51,170 nucleotides of DNA, taken from NCBI GenBank assembly GCA_009929275.1, contig SAAW01000006.1:1-51170 (forward strand), read 5' to 3'. A program made the translations under genes and the position numbers. A model generated the notes under the pieces. The model searched no databases. It had not been told where the DNA came from and saw only the letters and a list, made by a program, of their open reading frames with translations. Source of the stretch: Clostridia bacterium (GTDB lineage: Bacteria; Bacillota; Clostridia; Christensenellales; UBA1242). This document shows, piece after piece, positions 6,990 to 15,960 of this stretch. Each line of letters opens with the position of its first letter. Positions within the stretch are counted from its first letter, which is position 1.

Positions 6990-9900
6990 ATGGAAAAAGA
7001 AGACTCAAAATTAAATTTTGTCGAAATGGAGAAAAAAATCCTTGAATTTTGGAAAGAGAACGGCACATTTCACAAATTAGTTGCTAAAAATAAAAACGGA
7101 CAGAGATTTAAGTTTTTGGACGGACCAATCACCGCAAACAACAGATGCGGAGTGCATCACATTTGGGGCAGGACGCTCAAAGACATCACTTTGAAATACA
7201 ATGCTTTAAAGGGCAGAGATTGCCAATATCAAAACGGCTTTGACGCACAAGGAATGTGGGTGGAAGTGAATGTTGAAAAAGAATTGGGGCTGAATGGCAA
7301 ACCCGAGATTGTGAAATATGGCATCGACAACTTCACAAACAAATGTATGGAACGGGTGGACTATTTTGCAAATGAAATCACCAATCAATCCATTCGAATG
7401 GGACAGTGGATGGACTGGGACAACAGTTATTTCACAAACACCGACGGAAACATTCTTTCCATTTGGCATTTTCTCAAAAAATGCAGTGAACAAGGGCTTA
7501 TTGTCAAGAAAAACAGACCAATGGCGTGGTGCCCAAGATGCGGAACGAGCCTGTCGGAACACGAGATGTCGGGCAGTTATCACAACGTAACTCACACCGC
7601 AGTTTTCGTCAAATTTCCAGTGAAAAATAAAGACTTCAAGATGCTTGCGTGGACGACGACGCCGTGGACACTTTCAGCGAATGTGGCTTTGGCAGTTAAT
7701 TCTGAATTTGAATATGTTAAAGTTCTTCTCAAAAATTCTGGCGAGAAATTGGTGCTTTGCAAGAGCAATTTGAAAGTTGTGAAAGAAGACTATGAGATTT
7801 TGGAAACTTTCAAAGGCGACACCTTAGTTGGGCTTACTTATGAAACTTGCTTTCCAGAACTGAAAGAGCAAAACTTTGAGCATAAAATTCTTCCTTGGGA
7901 AGAGGTGGACAATGTGGAGGGCAGTGGCGTCGTGCACATTGCTCCGGGTTGCGGTGCAGAGGACTTTGAACTGGGAAAGAAGTTTGATTTACAAGAGATT
8001 TGCCCAATAGACGAGCAGGGAGTTATGCTTTCAAACACAGGTTTTTTGAAGGGTAAAAAGACGACAGATGTTGTCGAACTTGTGATTGAAAGACTCAAAA
8101 AAGACGGCAAATTGCACTATTCTCACAACTATACCCACAGTTATCCTTATTGTTGGAGATGCAAGACAGACCTTGTTTATAAATTGATTTCAACGTGGTA
8201 TATTGCCATCGACGAACTTAGGCCAAAACTTTTGTCGTCCATTGAAGAAGTGACTTTTCAGCCCGATTATGGCAAAAAAAGAATGGCAGATTGGCTCAAC
8301 AATATGGGCGACTGGAACATTTCTAGGAGCAGATTTTATGGACTTCCACTTCCTTTTTATTTGTGTGAAAAGTGCGGGCATTTGCATGTTGTTGGCTCTG
8401 TGGAAGAACTTTCAAAAGTTGCGGTTAACCCCGAAGAAATCTCACAAATTCCACATTTGCACAGGCCTTGGATTGACAATATCAAGATTAAATGTCCAAA
8501 CTGTGGCGAAACAGTGGAGAGAATTAAAGAAGTGGGAGATTGCTGGCTTGATGCAGGCATCACTCCATTTTCGACTAAAAAATATTTTGAAGATAAGGAG
8601 TTTTTCAAAAACAATTTTCCAAGCGAATATGTTTGCGAAATGGTGGAACAACTCAAATTATGGTTCTATTCAATGCTTGTGATGAGCGTTGTTTTAGAGG
8701 GACGCGCCCCCTACACAAAAGTGGTGACACATCAATATGTTAAAGACGAAAACGGCAACGAATTCCACAAAAGTGGCGGAAATTCAATGGATAGTGATGT
8801 CGTTGCAGACAAAGTTGGGGCAGACCCTATTCGCTATCTCTATGGCGGGGCGTCAATAACAAACGATATGCGTTTTGGGCTCTCTCTCACGGCGGAAGCA
8901 AGGCGAAAGTTGATGAACTTTTGGAATGCCTACATTTTCTATAACACCTATGCAATTTTGGATAATCCCGATGTGGAAAATTTCAAGATTGACTTCAAAA
9001 ATCTTTGTCAAACAGACAGATGGCTCATTGAAAAATTAAACAAATTCATTAAAGATAGCGACGTGAACTACAGTGAAGAAAAGAGTTTTCTTGTCGTGAA
9101 AGATTTTGAAGAGATTGTCGACGAGATAACGAATTTTTATATCAGAGTGAACAGAAAGAGATTTTGGAAAAGCGACGACAAAAAAGACCAAATGACAGCA
9201 TATGCTTGCCTATATAAAGCGATTAAAGTGCTCACGCAGATTATGACACCTGTCATTCCTTTTATGACCGAACACATTTGGCAAAATCTTGTTCGTCAAA
9301 CAGAAAAGAACGCGGAGATTAGCGTTATGCTTGGCGGTTTCCCAGAAGTTGAAAATGAAGTGGAAAACAGCCAAGTTGTGGAAAATGTAACGCTTGTGAG
9401 AGAGATTATTGCCACAGCACTTCGTTTGAGGAACGAAAAATCTCTTAAAATCAAACAACCATTAAGAACACTTTTCATTGTTTGTGATGACAAAACTGAA
9501 AATGCGGTGAAGAATTTTGAGGAGATTGTCAAAGATGAACTCAATGTCAAAGAGATTGACTATGAAAAAAATACCAACAAATTCAATGTGCCATATTTGA
9601 GCATCAATTTTAAAACAGCGGGTGCCGTTCTCAAAGGCGAAGTGCAAAAACTAAAAGAACTTTTGCAAAATGCAGACGAAAAAGAGATGAATAAATTTGT
9701 TGACGGTTTCAAAAACGCAAAAGTGAAAACAAAAGAATTTGGTGAACTAGACAGCAGTCTTTTCATTTTAAACTACAAGGCAAAAGACGAATTTGTAATC
9801 TCCACAGACAACAATGTGACATTGGTGCTCGACATCACTCTTGACAAAGAATTGATGTTTGAAGGGGCCTATCGTGAACTTGTTAGAACTGCCCAAGTGC

Positions 9901-10121
9901 TCAGAAAAGAGGCAGATTTCAACATTGAAGACAGGATTGAAATGGACGTCGTGAGTGTCTCAGATTTCATCAAAACGATTGTCAAAAAGTTTGGTGAGAG
10001 GATAAAACAAGAAGTCCTTATTAAAGAATTAAATGGCGGTATTTCCTATCCAGACATTGAAAAAGAAGTGGAAGTTGGCGACGAAAAAGTGATTTTAAAA
10101 CTAAAAAGAATTCAAAAATAG
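6990..10121 (+). CDS. ileS: Isoleucyl-tRNA synthetase, divergent long (type 2-like) form
   Basis: 1043 aa. Charges tRNA-Ile. The Rossmann start is GPITANNRCGVHHIWGRTLK, so the class I HIGH position reads GVHH (residues 54-57); WCPRCGTSLSEHEM is the zinc-like element at the editing-domain entrance; TTTPWTLSANVALAVN is the editing signature; DWNISRSRFYGLPLPF is the catalytic-core WxxSRxRxxGxPxP block. The KMSKS position reads EFHKS (591-595), keeping the second Lys. An extra four-Cys element (CEKCG..CPNCG) lies in the core. The anticodon domain and the C-terminal FEGAYRELVRTAQ module typical of long IleS follow. The degenerate class signatures fit a known divergent bacterial IleS group as I recall it. 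RBS GAGGAA. Confidence 0.9.
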   Translation: MEKEDSKLNFVEMEKKILEFWKENGTFHKLVAKNKNGQRFKFLDGPITANNRCGVHHIWGRTLKDITLKYNALKGRDCQYQNGFDAQGMWVEVNVEKELGLNGKPEIVKYGIDNFTNKCMERVDYFANEITNQSIRMGQWMDWDNSYFTNTDGNILSIWHFLKKCSEQGLIVKKNRPMAWCPRCGTSLSEHEMSGSYHNVTHTAVFVKFPVKNKDFKMLAWTTTPWTLSANVALAVNSEFEYVKVLLKNSGEKLVLCKSNLKVVKEDYEILETFKGDTLVGLTYETCFPELKEQNFEHKILPWEEVDNVEGSGVVHIAPGCGAEDFELGKKFDLQEICPIDEQGVMLSNTGFLKGKKTTDVVELVIERLKKDGKLHYSHNYTHSYPYCWRCKTDLVYKLISTWYIAIDELRPKLLSSIEEVTFQPDYGKKRMADWLNNMGDWNISRSRFYGLPLPFYLCEKCGHLHVVGSVEELSKVAVNPEEISQIPHLHRPWIDNIKIKCPNCGETVERIKEVGDCWLDAGITPFSTKKYFEDKEFFKNNFPSEYVCEMVEQLKLWFYSMLVMSVVLEGRAPYTKVVTHQYVKDENGNEFHKSGGNSMDSDVVADKVGADPIRYLYGGASITNDMRFGLSLTAEARRKLMNFWNAYIFYNTYAILDNPDVENFKIDFKNLCQTDRWLIEKLNKFIKDSDVNYSEEKSFLVVKDFEEIVDEITNFYIRVNRKRFWKSDDKKDQMTAYACLYKAIKVLTQIMTPVIPFMTEHIWQNLVRQTEKNAEISVMLGGFPEVENEVENSQVVENVTLVREIIATALRLRNEKSLKIKQPLRTLFIVCDDKTENAVKNFEEIVKDELNVKEIDYEKNTNKFNVPYLSINFKTAGAVLKGEVQKLKELLQNADEKEMNKFVDGFKNAKVKTKEFGELDSSLFILNYKAKDEFVISTDNNVTLVLDITLDKELMFEGAYRELVRTAQVLRKEADFNIEDRIEMDVVSVSDFIKTIVKKFGERIKQEVLIKELNGGISYPDIEKEVEVGDEKVILKLKRIQK

Positions 10122-10145
10122 TTTTTTGTTTAATTCAATTTATAA

Positions 10146-10172
10146 AAATTTGTTTGCAACAAATTTGATTTT
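10146..10172 (+). terminator. Possible terminator after ileS
   Basis: A perfect 9-bp AT-rich stem (AAATTTGTT / AACAAATTT, loop TGC) followed by GATTTTA. The T run is interrupted, so termination is uncertain. Confidence 0.35.
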
Positions 10173-10238
10173 ATAAAATAGTAAATTGATTTTTAAATAG
10201 AAAAATATTGAGTTTGAGTTAAAAGAAAAGGGAATAAA

Positions 10239-10919
10239 ATGTGTGATATAATTTTTGAAGACAATCAAGTGCTTGTGGCGGTGAAACCGCAAAATGTTCC
10301 CGTGCAACTTGACGACAGCAAAGATGAGGATTTTTTAAATAAAATCAAAAAATATTTAGTTGAAAAGTATGACAAAAAGGGCAATGCTTTTTTGGGACTA
10401 GTCCACAGACTCGACAGACCAACAGGTGGAGTGATGGTGTTTGCCAAGACTTCAAAAAGCGCCGAAAGATTATCTAAACAGATTGTCGACAAAACTGTTG
10501 AAAAGACATATTTTGCAGTGGTGGAAGGAGTGCCTCGACTTAGACAATGCAGGCTGACGAACTTTTTGAAAAAAGACGAAAAAAATAATATTGTAACAAT
10601 TTGTCCTCAATATGAAGACGGTGCAAAAGAGGCTATTTTAGACTATCAAGTGCTTGAAAGCGTGGACAATGTTTCGCTTGTCAAAATTAACCTTGTAACA
10701 GGTCGAAGCCACCAGATTAGAGTGCAGTTTGCAGGCATTGGTTGTCCAGTTTGCTTCGATCAAAAATATGGCAAAGCAGTCAAAAATGGCAACCTTGCTT
10801 TGTGGGCAGTTCAAGTGAAATTTGATCACCCTGTCAGCCACCAGCGAATGACTTTCAGAGTTATTCCGCCAGCCGACAAATCCCCTTGGAACAAATTTAA
10901 ACTCGAACAATATGTTTAA
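10239..10919 (+). CDS. RluA-family pseudouridine synthase without S4 domain
   Basis: 226 aa. Converts uridine to pseudouridine in RNA; the target is not readable from sequence. The catalytic motif HRLDRPTGG (nucleophile Asp in RLD) and the C-terminal VTGRSHQIRVQFAGIG block are intact. It starts directly with the catalytic domain (IIFEDNQVLVAVKPQNVPVQ), lacking the N-terminal S4 RNA-binding domain present in the RluD-type enzyme at 20117. RBS AAGGGA 7 nt before ATG. A single gene between ileS and a strong bidirectional terminator. Confidence 0.9.
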   Translation: MCDIIFEDNQVLVAVKPQNVPVQLDDSKDEDFLNKIKKYLVEKYDKKGNAFLGLVHRLDRPTGGVMVFAKTSKSAERLSKQIVDKTVEKTYFAVVEGVPRLRQCRLTNFLKKDEKNNIVTICPQYEDGAKEAILDYQVLESVDNVSLVKINLVTGRSHQIRVQFAGIGCPVCFDQKYGKAVKNGNLALWAVQVKFDHPVSHQRMTFRVIPPADKSPWNKFKLEQYV

Positions 10920-10962
10920 AATTAAAGGTTTTTATTATCAAAAAAATTATAATTATTAACTC

Positions 10963-10996
10963 AAAAAAAAGACTCTCTTGGCAAGAGAGTCTTTTT
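10963..10996. terminator. Bidirectional terminator between the RluA-type gene and groEL
   Basis: A-run, GACTCTCTT / AAGAGAGTC perfect 9-bp stem with loop GGC, then T-run. The plus-strand gene ends upstream and minus-strand groEL ends downstream, so it serves both. Confidence 0.9.
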
Positions 10997-11078
10997 ATAT
11001 CTTAAAATAACAGATGTTTTAAACAAAATTTATAAAAAAATATTTGCAATTTTTTGAATTAATCTATAAAATATAAAA

Positions 11079-12662
11079 TCAATTTTTTTGGTTGTCGTCG
11101 GTGATGAGTGCATATGTCGTAAGCATAGTTGTAACAACGCTTGTTGCATTCATAAGTGCAGAGATTGGCACTTTTGCGGGGTCTATTATACCACTTTCAA
11201 TCATATCGCAAAACTTGTTTGAAAGAGCGTCATATCCATATGTTTTTCCTTTTTTGCTGGCAATTTTGTTTGCAATCACGCCACTTTCAAGTCCTGCGTT
11301 GATTAAAATTTGTTTGAATGGTTCTTCCAACGTTTTTTCAACAACTTCAAAGCCAAATTTTTCCTCTGGGGAAAACTTTTTGCTGTGTTTTTTAAGTGTT
11401 TTTGCTGTGTTGAAAAGGGCAATCCCGCCTCCTGCGACGATGCCAAGTTCAAGCGCCGAAGTTGTGGAAGAAAGGGCGTCTTCAATGCGAAGTTTTTTCT
11501 CTTTTTGCTCCACATCGGTGTTTGCACCCACGAGAATTGTGGCAACAGAACCCGAAAGATTTGAAAGCCGAAGCCGAAGTTGCTCTTTGTCATAGTCGAC
11601 AGAGCAAGAGTCAATCTGTGCTTCAATCGTGTTTTGCCTTTCTTCAAGGTCTGCTTTTGAACATTTTTTTGAAATTAATGTCGTCGTGTCTTTTGTGATT
11701 TTTGCATATTTTATCTCACTCAAATCAGTGATAGTGAGTTCTTGCAAAGTTTTTTCGCTTGCAGTTGAGAACACTTTTGAGCCCGTTACGCATGCGATGT
11801 CTTGCAAAATGGCGAGTTTCTTTTCACCGTAAAATGGTGCCCGAACGACGCACACATTAAAGGCTCCTCTCATTTTGTTAAGCACAATCCCTGACAAAGC
11901 GTCTTCCTCAATGTCGTCGCAGATGATGAGAAGAGGTTTCGCGGTGTTAACTATTTGTTCAAGCAGAGGAAGAATTTCTGTGAAAGTAGAGATTTTCCTG
12001 CTTGTAAGCAATAGATACGCATCGTTAAATTCGCAAAGCCCTTTGTCTATGTTTGTGCAAAGATATGGTGACAAAAATCCATTTTGAAGCGTCATTCCTT
12101 CTTGAAAAACAAGTTCCGTTTTTGCAGTTTTGCTGTCTTGCAAAGATATATTTGCAGTTTTAAAAAGTCGTGAATAAGCGTTTGAAATCAACTCCCCAAC
12201 ACTCTCATTTTGGGAGGAAATTGTGGCAATATTTTTGATTTGCTCGGCGTTTTTGACAGGTCTTGCAAGTGACTTTAAAATGCCGACGGCTTCATTTGTG
12301 GCAAGTGAAATTCCTTTATTCAAAAGAATGGGACTAACACCATTAAGACAGTGTTTTAGCCCCTCTTTCAGCATTTTCTGTGCCAAAATGATTGCAGTTG
12401 TTGTGCCGTCACCTGCTACTTCGTTTGTTTTTTGGCTCACTTCTTTAACGAGTTTAACACCAATATTTTCAAATTCATCAATAAGTTCAAACTCTCTTAT
12501 TATTGTTATTCCATCGTTTGTGATGAGTGGGGTTGCAAATTTTCTGTCAAGCACGACATTTCTGCCTTTTGGCCCAAGTGTCACTTTCACAAGATTTGCG
12601 AGTTTATCCACCCCCGCCATAATTTTGTTTTGTGCAAGGTTTCCTTCAATATATTTTTTCAT
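11079..12662 (-). CDS. groEL: Chaperonin GroEL (60 kDa), divergent
   Basis: 527 aa. With GroES forms the ATP-driven folding chamber. Clear landmarks: KVTLGPKGRNVVLDRKF, the ATPase loop AGDGTTTAIILAQ, LEERQNTIEAQIDS and the second nucleotide segment GIVAGGGIALFN. The apical domain is more divergent than usual (YLCTNIDKG instead of the common YFVTDxxK), and the C-terminus ends NQKN with no GGM repeat tail. RBS AAGGAAG. Encoded 59 nt downstream of groES in the same direction. Confidence 0.95.
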   Translation of the reverse strand: MKKYIEGNLAQNKIMAGVDKLANLVKVTLGPKGRNVVLDRKFATPLITNDGITIIREFELIDEFENIGVKLVKEVSQKTNEVAGDGTTTAIILAQKMLKEGLKHCLNGVSPILLNKGISLATNEAVGILKSLARPVKNAEQIKNIATISSQNESVGELISNAYSRLFKTANISLQDSKTAKTELVFQEGMTLQNGFLSPYLCTNIDKGLCEFNDAYLLLTSRKISTFTEILPLLEQIVNTAKPLLIICDDIEEDALSGIVLNKMRGAFNVCVVRAPFYGEKKLAILQDIACVTGSKVFSTASEKTLQELTITDLSEIKYAKITKDTTTLISKKCSKADLEERQNTIEAQIDSCSVDYDKEQLRLRLSNLSGSVATILVGANTDVEQKEKKLRIEDALSSTTSALELGIVAGGGIALFNTAKTLKKHSKKFSPEEKFGFEVVEKTLEEPFKQILINAGLESGVIANKIASKKGKTYGYDALSNKFCDMIESGIIDPAKVPISALMNATSVVTTMLTTYALITDDNQKN

Positions 12663-12721
12663 TTTTCTTCCTTATTTTTCTTTTTTTATAAATATTATTG
12701 ATTAAGTAATTTTTAATTTTA

Positions 12722-13009
12722 TTATTTATCTTTTTCCACAGCCAAAATGTCAGTCTGTTTTAGGAGCAAAAACTTTTTGCAACCATCAAAAAATGGAACA
12801 CAGCAGTGGCTTTCAAAAAGAATTTTATCGCCGATTTTAACTTTCATCTGAACAAAAACGCCTTCCTCAAAAATACCTTCACCAACTGCAATAATCTCGG
12901 CTTTTTTCACACCTTCGTTTTGATTTGAGAGGGAAATTCCGCTTTCCGTAATCTTATTTTTTTCCACTTCGACGGCAATAACTCTGTCAAATATTGGTTG
13001 ATAATTCAC
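12722..13009 (-). CDS. groES: Co-chaperonin GroES
   Basis: 95 aa when started at the GTG at 13009, which follows AGGAGG by 7 nt and gives the standard GroES length and start (NYQPIFDRVIAVEV). An ATG 24 nt upstream (to 13033) overlaps that ribosome site and is rejected. GroES caps the GroEL ring. The mobile-loop region is KNKITESGISLSNQNEG; the hydrophobic IVL tripeptide of classic loops is replaced by ISL. The roof and core (KVKIGDKILFES) are recognisable. No CIRCE operator is present upstream. Confidence 0.92.
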   Translation of the reverse strand: MNYQPIFDRVIAVEVEKNKITESGISLSNQNEGVKKAEIIAVGEGIFEEGVFVQMKVKIGDKILFESHCCVPFFDGCKKFLLLKQTDILAVEKDK

Positions 13010-13048
13010 CTTTTTTCCTCCTTTTACATTCATATAGATTTATTTTGA

Positions 13049-13095
13049 AACATAAATTTTATTAAGTCTTTTGACGAATTTATCCGATATCGTCA
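13049..13095 (-). promoter_or_regulatory. Probable groESL promoter with an overlapping inverted repeat
   Basis: Minus strand TCGTCA (13072-13077), 17-nt spacer, TATGTT (13049-13054). The -35 hexamer is one arm of TGACGA-N12-TCGTCA (13072-13077 and 13090-13095). This differs from CIRCE (TTAGCACTC-N9-GAGTGCTAA). A repressor role is inferred only from position. Confidence 0.35.
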
Positions 13096-13172
13096 TTTGA
13101 TATAACTAAAATATGTTTTAAATAACGACTATTGTTAGTTTAATCGTATAAAAAGGTGGTTTTCAAGATTTA

Positions 13173-13967
13173 GTGACAACAATTTTGAAAAAATGGAGAA
13201 TTAAGAGGCGAATTTTATCTAAAAATGGGAAAAAACTTTCATTTTTGTTTATTTTTGTTGGAATTTTGATGTTTTTTCTTCTAATTGTTAACATTTCAGA
13301 CATTTTTTCATCTTTAATAACAAGTGAAAAGAGCCTTTTTTTAATTGATAAAATTGAAAAATCTTCCTATAACGTCTATTGTGTTTCATTTGACGATTTT
13401 GAAAATGAAGAGGAAGCGGAAAATTGTTGCGATGAAATTAGACTCCTTGGCGGAATGGGGGTTGTGTTCAGACGCGGAGAATATTTTGCACTGACAAGCA
13501 TCTATCCCACACTCATTGAGGCACAGGAAATTCAGCAGAACTTGCTTGAAATGGAATATAATGCAAAGGTTGTGAAACTTGAAGTTAAGGCAATCTCAAA
13601 GGAATATAAGGGGAGCAATAAGGAATTAATTGGGCGGGGGCTACAGAGTTTTAGGGAAATTTTTATTGCTTTGTATGAAACTTGCATAAAATTTGACAAA
13701 AATTTGATTAATGAAAGTCAAGTGAAGGGAAATCTTGCAGAAATTTGGACAAAAAACAAAAATTTGCAGAAAAGTTTTGAAAATGCACAGATGAGTTTGA
13801 CAGACGAAGAAAAAAATTTGATTTTAGATTTGATGAGTGACACGAATGATACTGTGGAGCAAACTCTGCTTTTCTCAGGCGAAAAATTGCAACTTTCAAG
13901 CCTCTTAAAACAAAGTTGTTTTGACATTGTTCAATTAAACATTTATCTCTTTGAAAATTTTGTTTAA
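13173..13967 (+). CDS. Membrane-anchored protein with SPOR-like domain
   Basis: 264 aa. A basic cytoplasmic start (LKKWRIKRRILSKNGKK) is followed by one membrane segment (about residues 22-45) and an extracellular part. Residues 65-125 (NVYCVSFDDFENEEEAENCCDEI..GGMGVVFRRGEYFALTSIYPTLIEAQEIQQNLL, here abridged) resemble a SPOR domain, a fold that binds denuded septal peptidoglycan; the remainder is helical and unassigned. The GTG start is 12 nt after AAGGTGG. Divergent from groESL. A role at the septum or in sporulation is inference. Confidence 0.6.
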   Translation: MTTILKKWRIKRRILSKNGKKLSFLFIFVGILMFFLLIVNISDIFSSLITSEKSLFLIDKIEKSSYNVYCVSFDDFENEEEAENCCDEIRLLGGMGVVFRRGEYFALTSIYPTLIEAQEIQQNLLEMEYNAKVVKLEVKAISKEYKGSNKELIGRGLQSFREIFIALYETCIKFDKNLINESQVKGNLAEIWTKNKNLQKSFENAQMSLTDEEKNLILDLMSDTNDTVEQTLLFSGEKLQLSSLLKQSCFDIVQLNIYLFENFV

Positions 13968-14032
13968 AAAATATGCTTAAAACTTTGCTTGAAAAAAGAT
14001 TGTGTCAAAAAAATTTTTGATGAGTGTTTTGC

Positions 14033-14062
14033 TTGATTTTTAATCGATAAAGGTGGTAAAAT
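14033..14062 (+). promoter_or_regulatory. Promoter of the short-chain dehydrogenase, leaderless geometry
   Basis: TTGATT (14033-14038), 18-nt spacer, TGG-extended TAAAAT (14057-14062). Six nt follow before the ATG at 14069. GGTGG at 14052-14056 lies partly in the extended -10 and would not be in the transcript. Confidence 0.5.
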
Positions 14063-14068
14063 GCCCTT

Positions 14069-14899
14069 ATGATAGAAACAAAAAATAATTGTCAAAAAAC
14101 GCCAAGAGTGGTTGTTATCACTGGCTCTTCAAGCGGGATAGGCAAAGCTTGCAAAGAGAAATTTGAAAGTAAAGGCGACACAGTCGTCTGCCTTTCGCGG
14201 ACAAATCCCGATGGGTTCAAAAATTTTTTTGAGTGTGACGTCGCGAATGCATTGCAAGTTGCCGAAGTTTTTTTAAAGATTAAAGAGAAGTTTAAAAACA
14301 TTGATGTCCTCATAAATAATGCAGGTTTTGGCATTTCGGGCGCGGTGGAACTCTCAGATGATGCCGACATAAAAAAGATTTATGATGTGAATTTGCTTGG
14401 GGTTATTAATTGTTATAAAAATGCCTTACCACTGATGGAACGTGGCGGGAGAATCATAAATATAAGTTCCGTTTGTGCGTTGTTTCCACTTCCTTTTCGT
14501 AGCATATATTGTTCGTCAAAAGCGGGCGTGCATATGCTTTCACTGTCGCTTTTTATGGAATGTGAGTCACTTGGCATAAAGGTTTTGTCCGTTTGCCCCG
14601 GAGATGTGAGGACGAATTTCACCAAAAACAGAGTGAAGAATTTTGCCACAAGTGAACGATATGGACAGAGGATTTCTCTTGCCACAACTCGCCTCGACAG
14701 CAGAGAAGACAAGCGAATGAAAGTCGAAAAAGTTGCAGACAAAATCTTTAAATATTCAAGAAAAGCACACCCCAAAGCATATATTATCATTGGTGGAAAA
14801 TATAAAATATTACATTTTGCAATGAGATTTTTGCCTACAAGTTTGCTGTTACATTTCACCGAGAAATTTTTTGGTGGACATTATAAAACAAATAATTAA
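14069..14899 (+). CDS. Short-chain dehydrogenase/reductase
   Basis: 276 aa classical SDR with TGSSSGIG for NAD(P) binding (residues 19-26), NNAGFG, ISS and the catalytic YCSSK (Tyr and Lys). CPGDVRTNF follows the active site as in many oxidoreductases of this class. The C-terminal part (AMRFLPTSLLLHFTEKFFGG) is hydrophobic and resembles membrane-associated lipid or keto-acyl reductases. The substrate cannot be told. It ends 20 nt before the DAC-like gene and may be transcribed with it. Confidence 0.88.
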   Translation: MIETKNNCQKTPRVVVITGSSSGIGKACKEKFESKGDTVVCLSRTNPDGFKNFFECDVANALQVAEVFLKIKEKFKNIDVLINNAGFGISGAVELSDDADIKKIYDVNLLGVINCYKNALPLMERGGRIINISSVCALFPLPFRSIYCSSKAGVHMLSLSLFMECESLGIKVLSVCPGDVRTNFTKNRVKNFATSERYGQRISLATTRLDSREDKRMKVEKVADKIFKYSRKAHPKAYIIIGGKYKILHFAMRFLPTSLLLHFTEKFFGGHYKTNN

Positions 14900-14919
14900 C
14901 TCAATGATAAAGGAGAATA

Positions 14920-15960
14920 ATGATGGCAGATAATATTTTTTTCACAGAGGCAAAGGACAATGTTTTGAAATTCATCGCAAAGGAATTTCCAAATATGCCC
15001 GAAAATTTCATCGCAGTTTTGATAAGCAATTTCTATAAATTTTGCAGTTATGAGGAGGAAGGGCGGAAGATAAAGCCAAACATTGTCCTCACAAGCAACA
15101 TCGAACTTGTGAATAAAAACATTCCAAATTGCTTCAAACTTCAAATGTTTAGCGATGATGATGAGAAGATGTTTAACTCTCGCCTCAAATCTCTTTTTAT
15201 GTTTTGTGAAAAAGATTGGTTCACCTACATTGAAATGAAAGACGGAAAATTCAACTATGGTATTTGCAAAGTTTTCAACAGCATCAAAGAAAAACCTTTC
15301 AGTCAATTGGTGTTTGAAAATGAGTCTCTTGCGAGCGTCGAAAAATTTAGTCTAATTTGCTTAAACACGCTTAGTTCCTATGCGATAAGTCTTCGAGGAA
15401 TGCGAGGAAGCGACATTATTGTGAACTTTTCGATAAACGACTCAAATTTTTTGAACAGAGAAAGCGTCTATAAAAGATTTTCAAACGCAAGTTTTTCAAA
15501 ACTCAAAACGACAAAAACGAAGTTAAGCGAGATTAAAATTCTGTTTGAAAACATCTTAAAGCACGCCCAAAACGACATTCATGGGGCAATCTGCGTTGTT
15601 GTTGACAAAGACTTCAAAGATAAGGGATTTTTTAATGATGGCATTTGGCTTAGTGAACCCATTGAGTTTTCAAAAACTTTTTTGATGTCAAAGAGTTTTT
15701 CGGAAGTGAAACTCACGAACATTGCCGAAATGTTCATCTCTATGCTAAATTTTGACGGCATAACAATCTTGGACAATGCGGGAAGAATTCGGGCATACAA
15801 CGTTTTTATAAAGCCAGAAAAATATTCTGTTAAAAGCATTTTGGGAGGTGCAAGAAAAAGGGCTGCATATGGTATAATTAATTCAGGGATAAAGAAAATT
15901 GTGGGAGTATATTTTCATTCGCAAGACGGAGATATGTTTTATGAGGAGGTTAAACAATGA
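14920..15960 (+). CDS. Diadenylate-cyclase-like (DisA_N fold) protein with altered motifs
   Basis: 346 aa, soluble, no membrane segment. The C-terminal third (about residues 220-342) follows the DAC domain order: HGAICVVVDKD, EMFISMLNFDGITILDNAGRIRAYNVFIKP, then GGARKRAAYGI and VGVYF..DGDMF. The DGA motif reads DGI (279-281) and the GTRHRAA motif reads GARKRAA (310-316). The N-terminal 200 residues have no family I recognise. ATGs at 14920 and 14923 both follow AGGAG. The last codon overlaps the next gene (ATGA). It may be a c-di-AMP-type sensor, an inactive cyclase or a cyclase with other specificity; I cannot tell which. Confidence 0.65.
   Translation: MMADNIFFTEAKDNVLKFIAKEFPNMPENFIAVLISNFYKFCSYEEEGRKIKPNIVLTSNIELVNKNIPNCFKLQMFSDDDEKMFNSRLKSLFMFCEKDWFTYIEMKDGKFNYGICKVFNSIKEKPFSQLVFENESLASVEKFSLICLNTLSSYAISLRGMRGSDIIVNFSINDSNFLNRESVYKRFSNASFSKLKTTKTKLSEIKILFENILKHAQNDIHGAICVVVDKDFKDKGFFNDGIWLSEPIEFSKTFLMSKSFSEVKLTNIAEMFISMLNFDGITILDNAGRIRAYNVFIKPEKYSVKSILGGARKRAAYGIINSGIKKIVGVYFHSQDGDMFYEEVKQ

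Noticed and set aside
11092..12705. Several plus-strand frames opposite groEL
   Set aside because: All are shadows of groEL, which is unambiguous.
13034..13172. CIRCE or CtsR box upstream of groESL
   Set aside because: No TTAGCACTC/GAGTGCTAA arms; only an isolated GTCAAA half site without its partner.
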